Position numbers and translations under genes: made by a program. The notes under the pieces are model-generated. The model was given only the letters and a program-made list of their open reading frames with translations. It made no database searches and had not been told where the DNA came from. DNA of 64,000 bases from Dactylis glomerata. Taxonomy: Eukaryota > Streptophyta > Magnoliopsida > Poales > Poaceae. Location of the stretch: NCBI GenBank assembly GCA_007115705.1, contig QXEO01000432.1, forward strand, positions 496,001 through 560,000, in the 5' to 3' direction. Below are positions 10,291-23,301 of the stretch, in pieces (the first letter of the stretch is position 1; each line of letters begins with the position of its first letter).

Positions 10291-13200
10291 CACACCAAAA
10301 CGACAGACTAGCCCACGGATGAACTTGACTGCGGACCTGGCCGGAATGGTGCACACCGGCTCCACCTCCACCCACTTGGTAAACTTGTCGATGGCGACGT
10401 AGAGGTAGCGGTAGCCCCCTTGCGCTCTAGGGACTGGACCGAGAATGTCCAGCCCCCAAACAGGAAAGGGCCAAGTGAGTGGGATGGTTTGCGCTTCCTG
10501 CGCCGGCTGATAAATCTGCTTGGCATGGAATTGGCATGCCTCGCACCTCTTGACCATCTCCTCCGCGTCCTAGAGCGCTGAAGGCCAGTAGAAGCCGCTT
10601 CGATATGCCTTTGCGGCGAGGGTTGAAGCAGAAGCATGATGCCCACACTCGCCGGCGTGAATGTCCCTGAGAAGCTCTTGGCCTTGGTGAGTAGATATGC
10701 ACTTCAGAGCGACGCCGTTTGGGCGACGCCGGTACAAGTCACCATACTTAATGCAATATCCCGAAGCTTGGCGTACTATCCTTTCGGCCTCCGACTCATC
10801 CTCGGGAAGCCTGCTACTGACAAGGAATGCCTTGAGCTCGAGGATCCAATCCACTCCCTCCTGCCGCGCTAATGCCAGAAGGACACGGTCACCCGAAGGA
10901 CACCCGCAGTCCGGAGCCCCCTGCTCCGGTGGTGGTGGCAAGGCAGGTGGAAGGTCTGATCCTGTCGGTGATGGAGAAGTGGATGGCTTGAAGAGGCGCT
11001 CCTCGAAGACGCCGGCAGGTTGTACCAGGCGATGAGAGGCGCGCTTGGAGATTTTGTCCGCTTCCACATTTTCTCCTCTTGGGATGTGCTTCAGCTCCAA
11101 ACCTTGGAAGCATTTTTCCATCTTTCGATGCTCCCCAAGATAAGCTGCCATGTGCTCGTCCTTTGAAGTGTAGCTCTTGTTTGAGAAGTTCACAACTAGC
11201 TGTGAATCTCCCTTGATGACGAGGCGCTTGATGCCCAAAGCATTCGCCGCCCTTAGGCCAGCGAGTAGTCCTTCATATTCCGCGATGTTGCTGGTGACCT
11301 TGTACTCTGGTTTAAAGCAGAGCTGGACGACGTAGAAGAGCTTGTCCCTAGAGGGAGAGGTAAGGACATCACCAGCCCCCGTGCCGGGGAGGTTGAAGGC
11401 ACCGTCGAAGTGCATGACCCAGAGGCCTAGGGCTTCTTCTCCTGGAAGCGTTGACTCCACCTCTGGAGGTTTGTCGGCGAATGGATCAGTCCATTCGGCG
11501 GTGAACTCAGCCAAAGCTTTGCTCTTGATCACCTTGGTGGTTTCAAAGGAGATCTCGAAGGGCTGAAGCTCCACGGCCCACTCTGCCACCCGTCCAGTGA
11601 CATTTGGGTTGCGTAGAATGGTCTCCAGGGGACGATCAGTGACCACCATAATCGAGTGACCCTGGAAATAATGACGTAGTTTCCTTGAAGTGATCAACAG
11701 GGTGTAGAGCAGCTTTTGTTGCATGGTGCAGCGCTCCCGCGCATCACGTAGTACCGTGCTGACGAAGTACACGGGCTTTTGCACCTTGGTGGTGTCCTCA
11801 GGAGTTTTCTCCTCTTGGAGTTTAGGAGCGTTGCTTTGTGAGAGCGGTTCGGTCGACAAAGTTGCAGCGGGCGGCTCCTCTTGAGGGACAGAAGAAATTG
11901 CTGTCTCTTCCTCAGGAGGAGCCCCCGGGCAACGAGGATCAATTCCCTCTTTGGCGATTTCCTTGGCGTCCCGCTCAGCGACGAGGACAGCGCTTGCAGT
12001 TCTTGGGGTTACTGCGATGTAGAGCAGCAAGGGCTCGCAGAACATTGGGGCAACCATGATCGGTGGGCTCGTGAGATACCTCTTCAGCTCGGCGAAGGCC
12101 TTGTCAGCTTCCGGAGTCCACTCGAACTTCCTAGTGTGCTTCATGAGCTTGAAGAAGGGCAAGGCCTTCTCTCCACTCCTCGCGATGAAGCGCCCTAGGG
12201 CTGCCATGCATCCCGCGAGGCGTTGCGTTTCCTTGAGATTGTGCGGAGGACGCATTTCTTCGATGGCCTTGACTTTGTCAGGGTTTGCCTCTATCCCGCG
12301 ATGAGACACGAGGAACCCCAACAACTTTCCCGACGGTTCGCCGAAGGCGCACTTGGCGGGGTTGAGCTTGATATTTACCTGTCTCAGGTTGGCGAAGATT
12401 TCCTCCAGATCCTCGATGAAGGTGTGACTCTCGCGAGTCTTGACGACGATGTCATCAATGTAGTCTTCCGCATTTCTTCCCATCTGAGCCCCCAAGGCCT
12501 TACGCATGAGCCTTTGGAATGTGGCCCCTGCGTTCTTCATGCCAAAGGGCATACAGACGTAGCTAACATGCCACAGGGTGTGATGAAGGTAGTCTTCTCT
12601 TCGTCCTCCCTTGCCATCTTGATTTGATGATAGCCGGAGAAGGCATCCAAGAAGCAAAGGAGGTCACAGCCAGCGGTGGAGTCGACGATTTGATCTATCC
12701 TTGGGAGTGGATAAGGATCCTTGGGACAGGCCTTGTTGAGACTTGTGAAGTCCACGCAGAGGTGCCCACTACCATTAGCCTTTGGGACAACCACTGGATT
12801 GGCAATCCAGGTGGGGTGGGCTACCTCGCGTATCAACTTCGCCTTCTTCAGCTTCTCTATTTCCTGGACGATGAAGTCTTGTTTCTCTTGTGCTTGCTTC
12901 CTGGTCTTCTGCTTCACGGGGTGTGCCTGAGGGCACACGGCTAAGTGGTGCTCAATCACCTCCCTGGGAACGCCGGGCATATCTAACGGAGTCCAAGTGA
13001 ACATGTCAGAGTTTGCCCGCAAGAAAGTGACGAGCACGCTTTCCTATTTGGGAGAAAGCCCTGCCCCGATGGTGATGAAGTTTTTGCAGCCTCCTGCCTG
13101 GAGCGGGACCTTTGTAGCAGAGCGCTCTTGGGTGAACTAGGGCTTCCTCCCTGAGGGTACCGCAACTTCCCCAATGCTCATGTCCAGCATCGGATGGACC

Positions 13201-15552
13201 AGTTCCTCGCTTGGAGTAGGCGATGCAGAGGCGGTGAACTTCTTCCCTGTCGAGCCCGGCGGGAGGGGCTCGAGAGAGGCCTTCTTCGCAGCAGCCCGCT
13301 CTTGTGACATGAGCTGCTTCTTCCTCGTGAGGTCACCAAAGTGTTCCAGCAGATCTTCATCAGCAGGGAACATGGTGGCGGCCTCATGGTAGACATGCTC
13401 CACAGATCGGAGAGCGTCCTTTTCGTTGCAGCGCACGGTGATCGTGCCGTTGACGCCCGGAATCTTGAGGACATTGAAGCCATGATGTGTTGCCGCCATG
13501 AATCTCGCCAGAGCTGGATAGCCGAGGATGGCATTGTACGGCAGCGCAATGTAGGCGACGTCGAAGTTGAGGCTCTCTGTCCTATAGTTGTCCCGGGTGC
13601 CGAAGGTGATGGGCAGGCGCACCTGCCCGATTGGCGTTGTAGACCCCTCTGTTACCCCGAAGAACGGTTGGGTTGGCATGAGCCGATGGTACGGCACCTG
13701 CATCTTCTCGAAGACCTCGACGGAGATGATGTTGAGGCCCGCCCCCCATCAATGAGAGTACGGTTGACGGCGATGTTATTGATGGTAGGCGTGCACAAGA
13801 GGGGAATTGTGCCCACGCCCTTTGTGGAGGTCGGATGATCCTCCTCGTCGAAGCCGATCTTGCTGGTTGACCACTTCATCAAGCGGTTGCCGATGTTGGG
13901 CTGCGCCGTCGCGATCTCTCGCGACAGCTGCTTGAAGTGGTGATTAGACAAAGGAGCTTGGGCTCCACCCAGGAGGCAAGCAGCGAAGCCTTGCGGCTCT
14001 TGATAGCCCCCCTGGTTCTCTTCCCGATGATCATTCGCCAGTGGAGGCAGCGGCAGCGGCTCGGGATCTGCACGAGACAGACCATCGCGGCGGCGACCCT
14101 CGTCCCGGTCGTCGTCGCGGCGATTGCCCCGAGATCCACCCTTGCCGTGGCTACGGCTACTCCCACGGCGCTTGGTGATACCATTTTCTTCATGAAATTT
14201 CTGGACAATCCAACAATCGTCGGTATTGTGGGTGTCCTTTTTGTGGAGGATGCAGTAGCGATGACGTCGACCTTTATCGCGCTCGGAGCGGTCCCCGCGG
14301 TGCTGCTTATGATCAGGCTCCGCCGTGAGGACAGCAGCCTCCTTGCGCTTGGGGTCCTTGGACTTCGGCTTTGGGGGAAGCGCCTCCGGCAGGTTGTGCA
14401 CGAAGAGCCTCCCCTCCTCGGCCTTGGCGCATCTATCGGCGATCTCGAAGAGCCTGACGACAGAAGTCAGCTCATCATTCACGGATAGCTTCTCCCTCAT
14501 CTTGATGTCAGAGACGCCCGTGGAGAATGCAGAGATGACCTCCTCATTGGAGATCCGGGGAATCTTGTTCCTCATCTGGCTGAAGCGTTGGATATACTGA
14601 CGAAGCGTCTCGCCCTTGTACTGACGCACCGCCTTAAGATCATTCTTTGTGGCGGGGCGCTCATACGTGGGCATGAAGTTGGCGACGAACTGACGGCACA
14701 AGTCCTTCCATGAAGTTACGGATTCGTGAGGAAGATTCATGAGCCAAGTTCGCGGAGCATCTTTGAGGGCCATGGGGAACCAATTGGCCATCGCACGCTG
14801 ATCTCCACGCGCGGCCTGGACGGCGACGACGTAGAGCTAGAGGAATTCGACAGGGTTAGTGGTCTCGTCGTAACGCGTGCCGATGTAAGGCTTGAACTTG
14901 TCAGGCCAAACCACATAGCATTGCTGGCGAGTGAGAGCAAGGCACCCGGGGTTGTAGATAGGGTCCCCGGGGGTCTTGATGTTCTTGCCAGCTTCACCGA
15001 TGTCGTCGATGGCGCAGTCATGATTTTCGTGGCGGCGCTCAAGGGAGACGCGTGCGTCTTCCGGAGCGCGTTGGACGATTTGGCAACTGGGCTCCCCGCG
15101 CGGCGAAGATGCGGCGCGGGAAGCTACCTTCTTGGCCTTGGCGGCCTTCCCATCTCTAGCGCCCGGGGCGTGGCGCCCCGGCGCCGGATCTGGTTCTCCC
15201 ACGCCCTGGGCTCCTCCCTGGGTTGGGTCTTCGTTGGCGATGGCGACGAGCTCGGCGATTCGAGCGCGCCACCCCTCACGCCCGTCATCAGTGGGCTGAT
15301 AGCACAGCAGTTGCTGTGCCATGGCGAGAGCCTGCGCATGGGACAGCTGACTGCCAGAACGAGCGCGAGAAGTGGCGGTGGCGGTGAAGGAGAGCGAAGG
15401 CTCTTTACGCCCGAACGGGAGATGGAGGACTCCAGATCTTCCTCCTCTTCCTCCTCGGCCGAGACGTCCCAACGACAGAAGATGGGCTCAGTTTGCCCCC
15501 GAACAGCATTGCGATGGTGAAGATGCTCGAGCCTTGCGTTGGCGTCGGCCAT
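10291..15552 (-). pseudogene. Gag-pol polyprotein of element F (disabled)
   Basis: Gag starts at the ATG at 15552. The gag core contains RTWLMNLP, YIQRFSQMRNKIP and a knuckle-like CILHKKDTHNTDDC. The protease motif LIDGG lies near 13745. RT carries FLDAFSGYHQIKM and YIDDIVVK (YIDD in place of YVDD). The first RNase H ends near 11540. A second, archaeal-type RNase H follows (MHFDGA near 11410, IAEYEGLLAGL, GDSQLV). The integrase zinc domain HAGECGHH and the first catalytic Asp (WGLDILGP) are visible before the B insertion. Breaks include an in-frame TAG at 14837, frameshifts near 13740 and 12570, a stop at 13137 and a TAG at 10570. The second RNase H is characteristic of Tat elements. Confidence 0.85.
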
Positions 15553-15586
15553 GTCGAAGCAGATCTAGAAGAACACACACCACAGC

Positions 15587-15604
15587 CCCCTACCTGGTGC
15601 GCCA
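15587..15604 (-). other. Primer-binding site of element F
   Basis: The minus strand reads TGGCGCACCAGGTAGGGG, two bases after the LTR end. The TGGCGC opening is usual for Tat elements and differs from the Met-type sites of the other elements here. Confidence 0.75.
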
Positions 15605-15606
15605 AA

Positions 15607-16513
15607 TGTCGATGGATTTCGTGTCGCAAGAACACGGGGTACCACGCGACGGACCCAAAGATTCGAACGCAGGGGGCTGAACGTGGGAGATCTTGGATCG
15701 CAATGAAACACGGTGACGGAAGCCTCGAGTCGTCGAACACACAATGCACTACAGAGAGAGACACCGAGCTTTACCCAGGTTCAGGGCCCTCGTGGTGAGG
15801 TAAAACCCCTACTTCCTGCCTTCTTGTATTACGATGCGATACCTCGCGAGGAGTACAAGGTCTTGATTACAGAGCTCTAACTGGCCGGAGGTAGAAGAAC
15901 CAACTTAGCCTAGCTAGGTGCCCGAAGATGAAGATTCGATCACCTCTAAGGGGTGGCCTCCCCTCCTTTTATAGCGCCCAGGTCCTCCTCCCCCTTATCA
16001 TCTTGGGGAAAGGGTTGCCACATACGGCCAAGGAGGGAGGACAGCTGTAGTCTTGATTCTTCTGTGGACGTAGTCTTCGTAGAGTAGTGGCGCCGGTCCA
16101 CCGAAGTGGGTGGAGGAAGCTGACGTCTTCCTCTGGCGCCCTGCACCGTCCACGCTATTTTTAGGGGGGTGGCCAACAACCACTGTGCCGCTTTATGCAG
16201 GCATGGCGAAAGTTGGTCTCCTCCCTGTCAGGGGTAGCGTGGGAGGTACGCAGTCTTCTGCCCTCGCCTTCTTGCTCTGCACGCAAACATGCTGAGCTGA
16301 CATGGATGTGGTCCCTCCCCTCACGAGAAATAGCTTGTGAGGAGGTTTTCTGGTCCTTAGCAGTTTTAGTCGTCGTTCTCCTCATGAGGCGCCTCCTCAT
16401 GACGGTCTTCTCCGCTGGCTTCGGTCGTCGTTCCACCCCTGGGCCAAAGCTGGGCCGTTGAAGGGGTCCAGGAGCAGGTGGACTGGGATACCCCAGTATC
16501 CAGAACACCGACA
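15607..16513 (-). repeat. 5' LTR of element F
   Basis: This 907-bp LTR starts TGTCGGTGTT at 16513 and ends CATCGACA at 15607 (inverted ends TGTCG/CGACA). A TATA-like CTATAAAAGG lies at about 15964-15973 on the minus strand. A second partial copy of this LTR type is at 29534-30002. Confidence 0.9.
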
Positions 16514-19177
16514 GACTACAGTTTGCTGAACGAAGTGACAATCAAGAACAAGTACCCATTGCGCAACATCAATGACCTGTTCGACCAGTTGAAAGGAGCG
16601 AAAGTGTTCTCCAAGATTGATCTCCGATCAGGATATTTCCAGCTAAAGATCCGAGAACAAGACATACCCAAGACAGCTTTAACCACCAGATATGGTCTAT
16701 ATGAGTATACCGTCATGTCTTTTGGGCTAACAAATGCCCCGGCATACTTTATGGCCATGATGAACAAGGTGTTCATGGAATACTTGGATAAATTCGTAGT
16801 GGTGTTCATTGATGACATCCTGATTTACTCCAAGGATGATAAAGAACATGAGCAGCACTTACACTTAATCATGGAAAAGCTCAGGGAGCATAAGCTGTAT
16901 ACAAAATTTAGCAAGTGTGAGTTCTGGCTGAACAAGGTAGGATTTCTTTGTCACATAGTTTCCGTGAAAGGAGTCGCGGTGGATCCAAGCAAGGTAGCAT
17001 CCGTCACCGAATGGGAGTCACCAAAAAATGCGGGAGACATCCGGAGTTTCTTAGGCCTTGCTGGATACTATTGGAGATTCATTGAAAATTTCTCCAAGAT
17101 AGGAAAGTTGATGACTGAACTATTGAAGAAAGACAAGAAATTTGAATGGACCGACTCTTGTGAAGGTAGTTTTCAAGAACTGAAGAAACGACTAGTAAGT
17201 GTGCTAGTTCTATGCCTGCCAGATATACAGAAGGATTTCCAAGTTTACTGCGACGCTTCTCGTCAAGGACTTGGTAGCGTCCTAATGCAAAATGGAACAG
17301 TGGTGAGTTATGCCTTGCGCCAGCTCAAGCATCACAAGAGAAATTACCCCACCCATGACTTAGAGCTAGCATCTGTTGTTCATGCTCTAAAGGTGTGGAG
17401 ACTCTATTTGATGGGAAGACATTGTGATGTGTTCACCGACACGAGCTTGAAGTATATATTCACCCAAAAGGAAATGAACATGAGACAAAGAAGATGGTTG
17501 GAGCTCATAAAAGATTATGATATGAGCTTGCAATACCATCCGGGGAAGGCTAATGTTGTAGCTGACGCCTTGAGTCGTAAAAGCTACCTGAATGGGCTTA
17601 CAGCAGGAGAGTTGCCTGAAGATTTGTGTGAACAGTTCAAAGAACTCAGATTAGAGATTGTGCCAGAAGGGTTTTTGCCATCTCTTGAAGTTCAACCTAC
17701 ACTAATGGACAAGATCAAAGAAGCTCAGAAGCTAGATAAGGAGATAGAAGAAATAAAGAGTAATATGGCTAAAGGAAAGGCGAAGGGATTTCACAAAGAT
17801 GACAAAGGAATTATATGGTTTGAGAAGCGTGTTTGCATACCCCAGGACCCTGAACTCAAAAAGTTGATTCTGCAAGAAGCGCATGATTCACCATATTCTA
17901 TTCATCCTGGGAACACCAAGATGTATATGGATTTGAAGGGTAGATTTTGGTGGAGCAATATGAAAAAGGATGTCGCCGAGTACATTGCCCTATGTGACGT
18001 GTGTAATAGAGTCAAGGTAGAACATCAGAAACCAACAGGTTTATTGCAGCCATTGCCTATACCCAAATGGAAGTGGGATAATGTTGGCATGGACTTTATC
18101 ACGGGTTTACCAAGGACTAAGTCTGGATATGACTCCATCTGGGTAGTAGTTGATCGTTTAACTAAAGTGGCTCACTTCATTCCTGTGAAAACCAATTATA
18201 CCAGTGCCAGACTAGCCAAGATATACATGAACCGAATAGTGTGTTTACATGGAGTGCCTAAGAGCATTATGTCTGATAGAGGTACTCAATTCACCTCTCA
18301 CTTTTGGCGCCAACTTCATGAATCCTTGGGCACTAGACTAGAGTTCAACACAGCATTTCATCCACAGACTAATGGGCAAACAGAAAGGGTGAATAAAATT
18401 TTAGAAGACATGTTGAGAGCTTGTGCCTTGGATTATGGGTCTAGCTGGGATGATAATTTGCCATATGCAGAGTTCTCTTATAACAATAGCCACCAAGCTA
18501 GCATTGAGATGGCACCTTTTGAAGCTCTATATGGAAGAAATTGCACTACACCACTGCTTTGGAATGGTGTTGGTGAACGAAGTCTTTTCGGGCCAGACAT
18601 AATAAAGGATGCCGAGGAAAAGGTTCATTTGATTAGGGATAGGCTCAAGATAGCTCAGTCCAGGCAAAAGAGCTAGGCTGATTCAAAGCGTAGAGAGGTG
18701 ACCTATGAGGTGGGCGAAAGAGCATACCTTCGAGTATCACCACTTCGTGGAGTGAAAAGATTTGGAGTCAAAGGAAAGCTAGCACCTCGCTTTGTAGGGC
18801 CATTCAAGGTTTTGGCTCGCAAAGGAGAAGTTGCATATGAGCTAGAACTGCCAGAATCTTTGTCTGCAGTGCACAATGTGTTCCATGTGAGTCAATTGAA
18901 GAAGTGTCATCTAGAAATGGCAGATACCCCACTAAGAGACACAATACCATTGGAAGAGGTTCAGTTGGAAAGTGATCTCACATATGAAGAGAAGCCCATC
19001 AAAATCTTGGAGACATCAGAAAGAGTCACTCGTACCAAGACGATCAAGTTTTGCAAAGTTCAGTGGAGTCACCATACCGAAGAAGAAGCTACTTGGGAAC
19101 GAGAAGATGAACTACGAGAGGACGATCCACACCTATTTGCTAGCCAACCCGAATCTCGAGGGCAAGATTCATCTTAA
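16514..19177 (+). pseudogene. Pol polyprotein of element G (RT C-terminal part, RNase H, integrase, chromodomain)
   Basis: One frame runs from the F junction to 19177 with a single in-frame TAG at 18674-18676, where relatives have Tyr. RT motifs are VFSKIDLRSGYFQLKI and FIDDILIYSKD (Ile before DD). RNase H starts at CDASRQGLG and ends near VVADALSRK. The integrase zinc domain has HPGNTKMY and LCDVCNRVK. Its DDE residues lie in MDFITGLP, MSDRGTQF and QTERVNKI. The C-terminus has the GVKRFG and GPFKVL segment and a chromodomain-like KVQWSHHTEEEATWEREDEL, which in chromoviruses is thought to direct insertion to heterochromatin. The 5' part (gag, protease, start of RT) lies beyond F, outside the window. 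Confidence 0.88.
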
Positions 19178-19189
19178 GGGGGTTAGACT
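19177..19189 (+). other. Polypurine tract of element G
   Basis: AAGGGGGTTAGACT precedes the LTR start TGTAACATCC directly after the stop codon. Confidence 0.7.
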
Positions 19190-21367
19190 TGTAACATCCC
19201 AATTTTGAAAAGGATTTAAAAGAATTTTGCACACATGAAATCATACCATTATTTCATGCTCATGCATTCATTCACCTTTGCATTGCACATTTTCAAGTTA
19301 AGTTGCCTTGTTCTTTTGAATCAAACCTTCCTTGTATGTTTTAAATAACAGAGAGGAAAGTTTTACAATTTACAATTTTCATTTAAATCAAATCAGAGAA
19401 ATCGGCCCAGATCAAGTTTCCAAATAAAAAAACAGAAAAGAAAAGAGAAAAGAAAAGGGAAAAGGAAGAAAGGGCCGAGGGGGAGCTTTTCGACCTAGAC
19501 AAGAAATCGGCCCACGGCCCAGCCTGCACCCCCGCCCGAATCGGTATCCTCTCCTTTTTCTTTCTTCGCTGACAAGTGGGACCCGCACGTCAGCACCGAC
19601 GTCGTCGTCAACCTCCATCCGAAAATCTCGCCCGAGGACACCGTGATCTTCTCATATTAATCCATGCGATTTCTATCTGATTTCTTCTCCCTCTCATGGC
19701 TATAAAAACCCCCTCCCTCCCGCACACTTCCCCTCTCAAAACCCTAATAGAAAACGCCGCCAGGCTACTCGAGCCAGAAGCCGCCGCGCCACCACTGTCA
19801 ACCTTTGTAGTTTTAGTTTGCTTAATTGTTCTTTTTGTGTGTTGAAAATAAATTGAGCTTTATAAATAGACTCTAAATTTTTGATCATGACATCATGCAT
19901 ATAGTTAACAACTAGAGAACATGTTAGGTGTCTTTGTGGTGTCTAACTCACATATTGCGTGCATATTTTCTTTTCATGAGTGTTATATGATTGATGTGCT
20001 TATGATGCAATATTTTATGTGTAGATTGTGCTGAGTGCAACGAGTGCCTTTGTGACGAGTGCACCAACTCCTCTCCTCACCAAGGCAAGTGTCACCATGT
20101 TCCCTTGTCCCACTGAAAGTTTTGTCACTTGTAGCTTTTCTAGTAGAAGATGCATGTGTAGGTGGTTTTATGAATTCTTGTCTTTGCTTGCTAGATTTTA
20201 TGCTAAGTTTTTGTCTAGCTTGGCCTAGCTTTGCCTAGCTTTGCATCTCCTAGTAGAATTGCTGCTGCTATAGGTTTTTGCTTTTACACTTGTTGTGGGA
20301 AGGGTTAACACATATTTTTGGCTAAGTGTTGAAAACCTTGTTTTGCAAAAACTAAGAAAACAACTAAGTTAATGAACCACCTGGGTGGATGTGGCTTTGA
20401 TTGGGTTATGTTGAGTGGTTCCCTGGGGTCATGTCATCGAACCTCTGAACCACCAGGTGTATCTCACTTGTGGACGGCCACCTAGGAGCAAAGAGATTGG
20501 AGACATTCAAGTCATGAAGCTTCCAGTGCAACCACAAGACATATGGGCTCTGTCTTGGTCAACTAAGCTGCAAGAACTCAAGCCAGGCGGATAGAGGGTG
20601 GTAGATGTTGGTAGGATGGAACATGCCGTTTGGTCTGAGGGAACGCTTCTGAAAGGCCTCGTCTTAGTTTTCACTTGGCCATTTGAGGCAAAATGAGTCT
20701 CATGGAAAAATGGGTTAACTAAGTCTTGTGGGAAAAGTGCACCACCTCTGCAGAGTGTTTAGAACTAAGTACTTAGCCGTGTCCCCAGTTACGGACAATT
20801 CTGAGTGACATGATGTTGAAGCTGTTCAAGAATCTCCTCACCCCAATTTCTCTAAGTTAAAACTTGATGGGTAAACTTGGGTAGAAAAGGTGCTTCTTAT
20901 CAAAATTTTGCTAAGGAAAACTTGAGTCTTTACAAAGTTAGGAAAAAGCTTACTTTTGCAAAGTCAAACTCCACCTGACCAAATAGCGTATAAGTGTAGG
21001 TGCTATTGAGTCCACCAAAGTGACATCTTGCCAATACATTAAAAGTATTGACCCCCCGTGGCTGCAACGTATCATGTTGCAGGTGGCTACTATGAAGATT
21101 GAAGATTGTTGCGCTACGGTCACGAGTCTTTGTCCAACACGTCTGCCTGCGGAGCTATGAAGAAAAGAAGACTTGTAGTGCATTTACTTAGTCATTTCTA
21201 GAGTTGTAATAGGTTTGTGGCATTGTGCGTTTTGAGTTGTAAAATAACTATGTTATTTGTGGATCAAGCATTGTAATAAAGACCTTTGTATTCTTGGTAT
21301 TTCATCTTGTAACTGTGTGCTAGCAGTTGATCCGGGACTAGCACAAATAAAGCACAGGTACGCTACA
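19190..21367 (+). repeat. 3' LTR of element G
   Basis: The LTR starts TGTAACATCC; the most likely end is CGCTACA at 21367, giving about 2178 bp and TGTA/TACA ends. A TATA-like CTATAAAAAC is at about 19700 and polyadenylation-like AATAAA at about 21345. No gene lies inside; open frames are short and unsupported. The 5' partner is not in the window, so the right end is less certain than the left. Confidence 0.7.
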
Positions 21368-21628
21368 AGCAACCTCTAGTTACCCCAAAGACAAGCGAAT
21401 AAGCAGTCAAAGAAATTTTTCGAGCAAAGAATTTAGAACAGGCAAAGGAAAAAGTGCTTACGGCTAATGTCGTCCAGCGCAGCGGATAGACGCTAGTTCT
21501 CCTTCTCCAACGCAAGGTAGTTCTTGCATATTTTGGAGAGATTTTCGACAACAGGCTATACCAGAGGCAATAAGAATAAGCATCAAGACTTTGGGTTAGA
21601 GGGCAGGCCCAAGTGCAAACACTTAGAC

Positions 21629-23301
21629 TCACCCTCGGGGGCTACTAATAGGTAATACTCGATAAGTGCAAAACAAAGAGACCAAACTCACATGGTGATT
21701 GGGCTCGGAGGGCCCGTCGGAGGAAGTAACGAGGATAAGATCGGGCTTGACTGTACTCTTTTTTGGAGGAGGCAACGGCTTTGGGAGATCCTTTAGCGCC
21801 GCATCCTCGTGTCTCCTTTCCTGTGAGTCGGCGGTCTGTTCGAGGGTGGCGTCGTGAGGCTGAACCTGGAAGTGGTCCTGGTCACCTAAACTCCCAGAGG
21901 TCTCTTCATTCGAAGATCTGAAGGTTACAAGAAAGTCAAACATGACGAAGTCATATCGGAAGATACTCGAGACTAGTTAGAATGTAACTTATGAAGCATC
22001 GATGCCAAAATTCAGAAGAACCCTCTTCTCCGCTCGAGGAGGAGGATGACTGTCGAGAGGCTGTGCCCGAATTGGGAGACCATCCTCCTCCTCTGAAGAG
22101 AGGATATGGTCGTCGAAATCCTCCGAGTCCTCGACCCTGTCAACATCCACAACATGCTTGCACTTCGTCGAAGCGCGCGACGTCGTGGGAGGAGCAGATG
22201 TCGATTCCTCCGGCGCCTCGACAAATTCGCGCCCAGGATATTCGCCTCCTTCGGGCTAGGGCAGATAGCAGCGGGCTATGTCGAGGACCTAAGCAGAACA
22301 CATCCTATCAATCTTCAATTCTCAATAGAAAAATCTATCAAAGGTCAAAAAATCTAGTTAAAAAGCAGAAGATGCATACCTCGGTGCGGGGGTGCGATTT
22401 GCTGAAAGCTTATGTGCCGAAATTCTTGGGCACGGTCGACTTCTTCTTCAAAGAAGTGACGGCGCAAACTCCGTCGTCGATCTCGGCTTCCCTCAACTCA
22501 TCGGACGTGTACCGAGTCAGGTCCCGACGGCCGGTGTAGTCCCACATACAGTGGGCCCAAGCGGCAAGCGGCTGGATCCGGCGCTCGACAAAGGTGCAGA
22601 TCAGCTGGAGGCCAGATATCTCTTTCTCGGGCATGGCCCGGAGCTGCCGAATCTTCTCCATCATTGGCTGCGTGATCGCCATCTCTTCTTCGGTTAGCTC
22701 ATGCGCCCACGACGCTCGGGGCTGAATGATGTTGGTAGGATGAAATTCATCGAGCCTGAATTCTTGACCGATGGAGGGCTTGTCTTTGGCATAAAACCAT
22801 TTCGTCCTCCAGCCGAGATTGTTCTCCGGCGTCCAAAGATTGAAGTACTCGACATCAGGGCGCACCTGACAGCAAAAAACCGTCGGTTTGATAATGGAGA
22901 GGGCACCTGATGACGAAAATTTGCCTCTAGAGAGCACAGTGGGGTTTGATCCCCATGAAGCAGGATAGTGTTGGGATTCAGATCGTGAAGCTGAATCCCG
23001 TAAGAAAAGAGGAGTCCACGGAGGAAGGGATGCGGAGGAAAAGAGAATCCTCGGAGAAGGAAGGCGAGGAAAAGTACCCGGAAGCCCGCGGGTGGTCGAG
23101 GAATGATTTCTGGCCCAGCGATGAGAACTTCCGTCGGTCATTCTTCAGGATGCCAATTTTCTCGGCGCTCTGCAATTCCTTCTCCAGGAACTTGGTCTAG
23201 ACCTAGTTGCCCACAGCGGGCGCATCGGCATCGGCGGTCTTGGCCTTCTTCACGGCGGCGCCGGCGGCGGCACCGGCGGCGGTAGAGCTTCTCTTGCCCA
23301 T
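21629..23301 (-). pseudogene. Antisense accessory gene of element I (putative gypsy-type transposon protein)
   Basis: The likely start is the ATG at 23301 (MGKRSS, then an Ala/Lys-rich run). A TAG follows at about 23203, so this copy is broken. The recognisable core spans about 22880-22410: CQVRPDVEYFNLWTPENN, WRTKWFYAKD, RLDEFHPT, ELTEEEMAITQPMMEKI and FVERRIQPLAAWAHCMWDYTG. This pattern occurs in grass proteins annotated as putative gypsy-type transposon (I recall PF04195). A candidate intron at 22289-22379 has donor GGTATGC and acceptor TGCTTAG on the minus strand. Further acidic and Arg-rich pieces lie at 22012-22224 and 21629-21943. The function is unknown; in Grande such a gene is reported to encode a nuclear protein. 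Confidence 0.6.
22289..22379 (-). other. Candidate intron in the antisense accessory gene
   Basis: On the minus strand this 91-base A/T-rich stretch starts GTATGC after CCGCACCGAG and ends TTCTGCTTAG before GTCCTCG. These are consistent with plant splice sites. No transcript evidence is available here. Confidence 0.45.

Larger units (their letters stand above)
10291..16513 (-). mobile_element. Element F: Tat-lineage Ty3/gypsy retrotransposon, 3' part beyond the window
   Basis: The element reads leftward, with its 5' LTR at 15607-16513, PBS at 15587-15604 and gag-pol at 15552-10291. It is cut in the integrase by element B; the rest should resume left of B, outside the window. Tat lineage is inferred from the gag type, the TGGCGC-type PBS and a second RNase H between the first RNase H and the integrase. 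It interrupts the RT of element G at 16514, with GACTA as the right-hand candidate TSD. Confidence 0.85.
16514..21367 (+). mobile_element. Element G: Tekay/Del-type chromovirus, 5' half outside window
   Basis: This part begins inside RT, where F has inserted, and holds the rest of pol, a PPT and the 3' LTR (19190-21367). Lineage is inferred from a C-terminal chromodomain-like segment and an LTR start TGTAACATCCC, as in Tekay/Del elements. G sits in the 3' internal region of Tat element I; the right flank after its LTR is AGCAA. Confidence 0.82.

Noticed and set aside
11881..12627. Plus-strand open frames across the F RT region
   Set aside because: They are shadows of the minus-strand pol, which carries the known RT and RNase H motifs.
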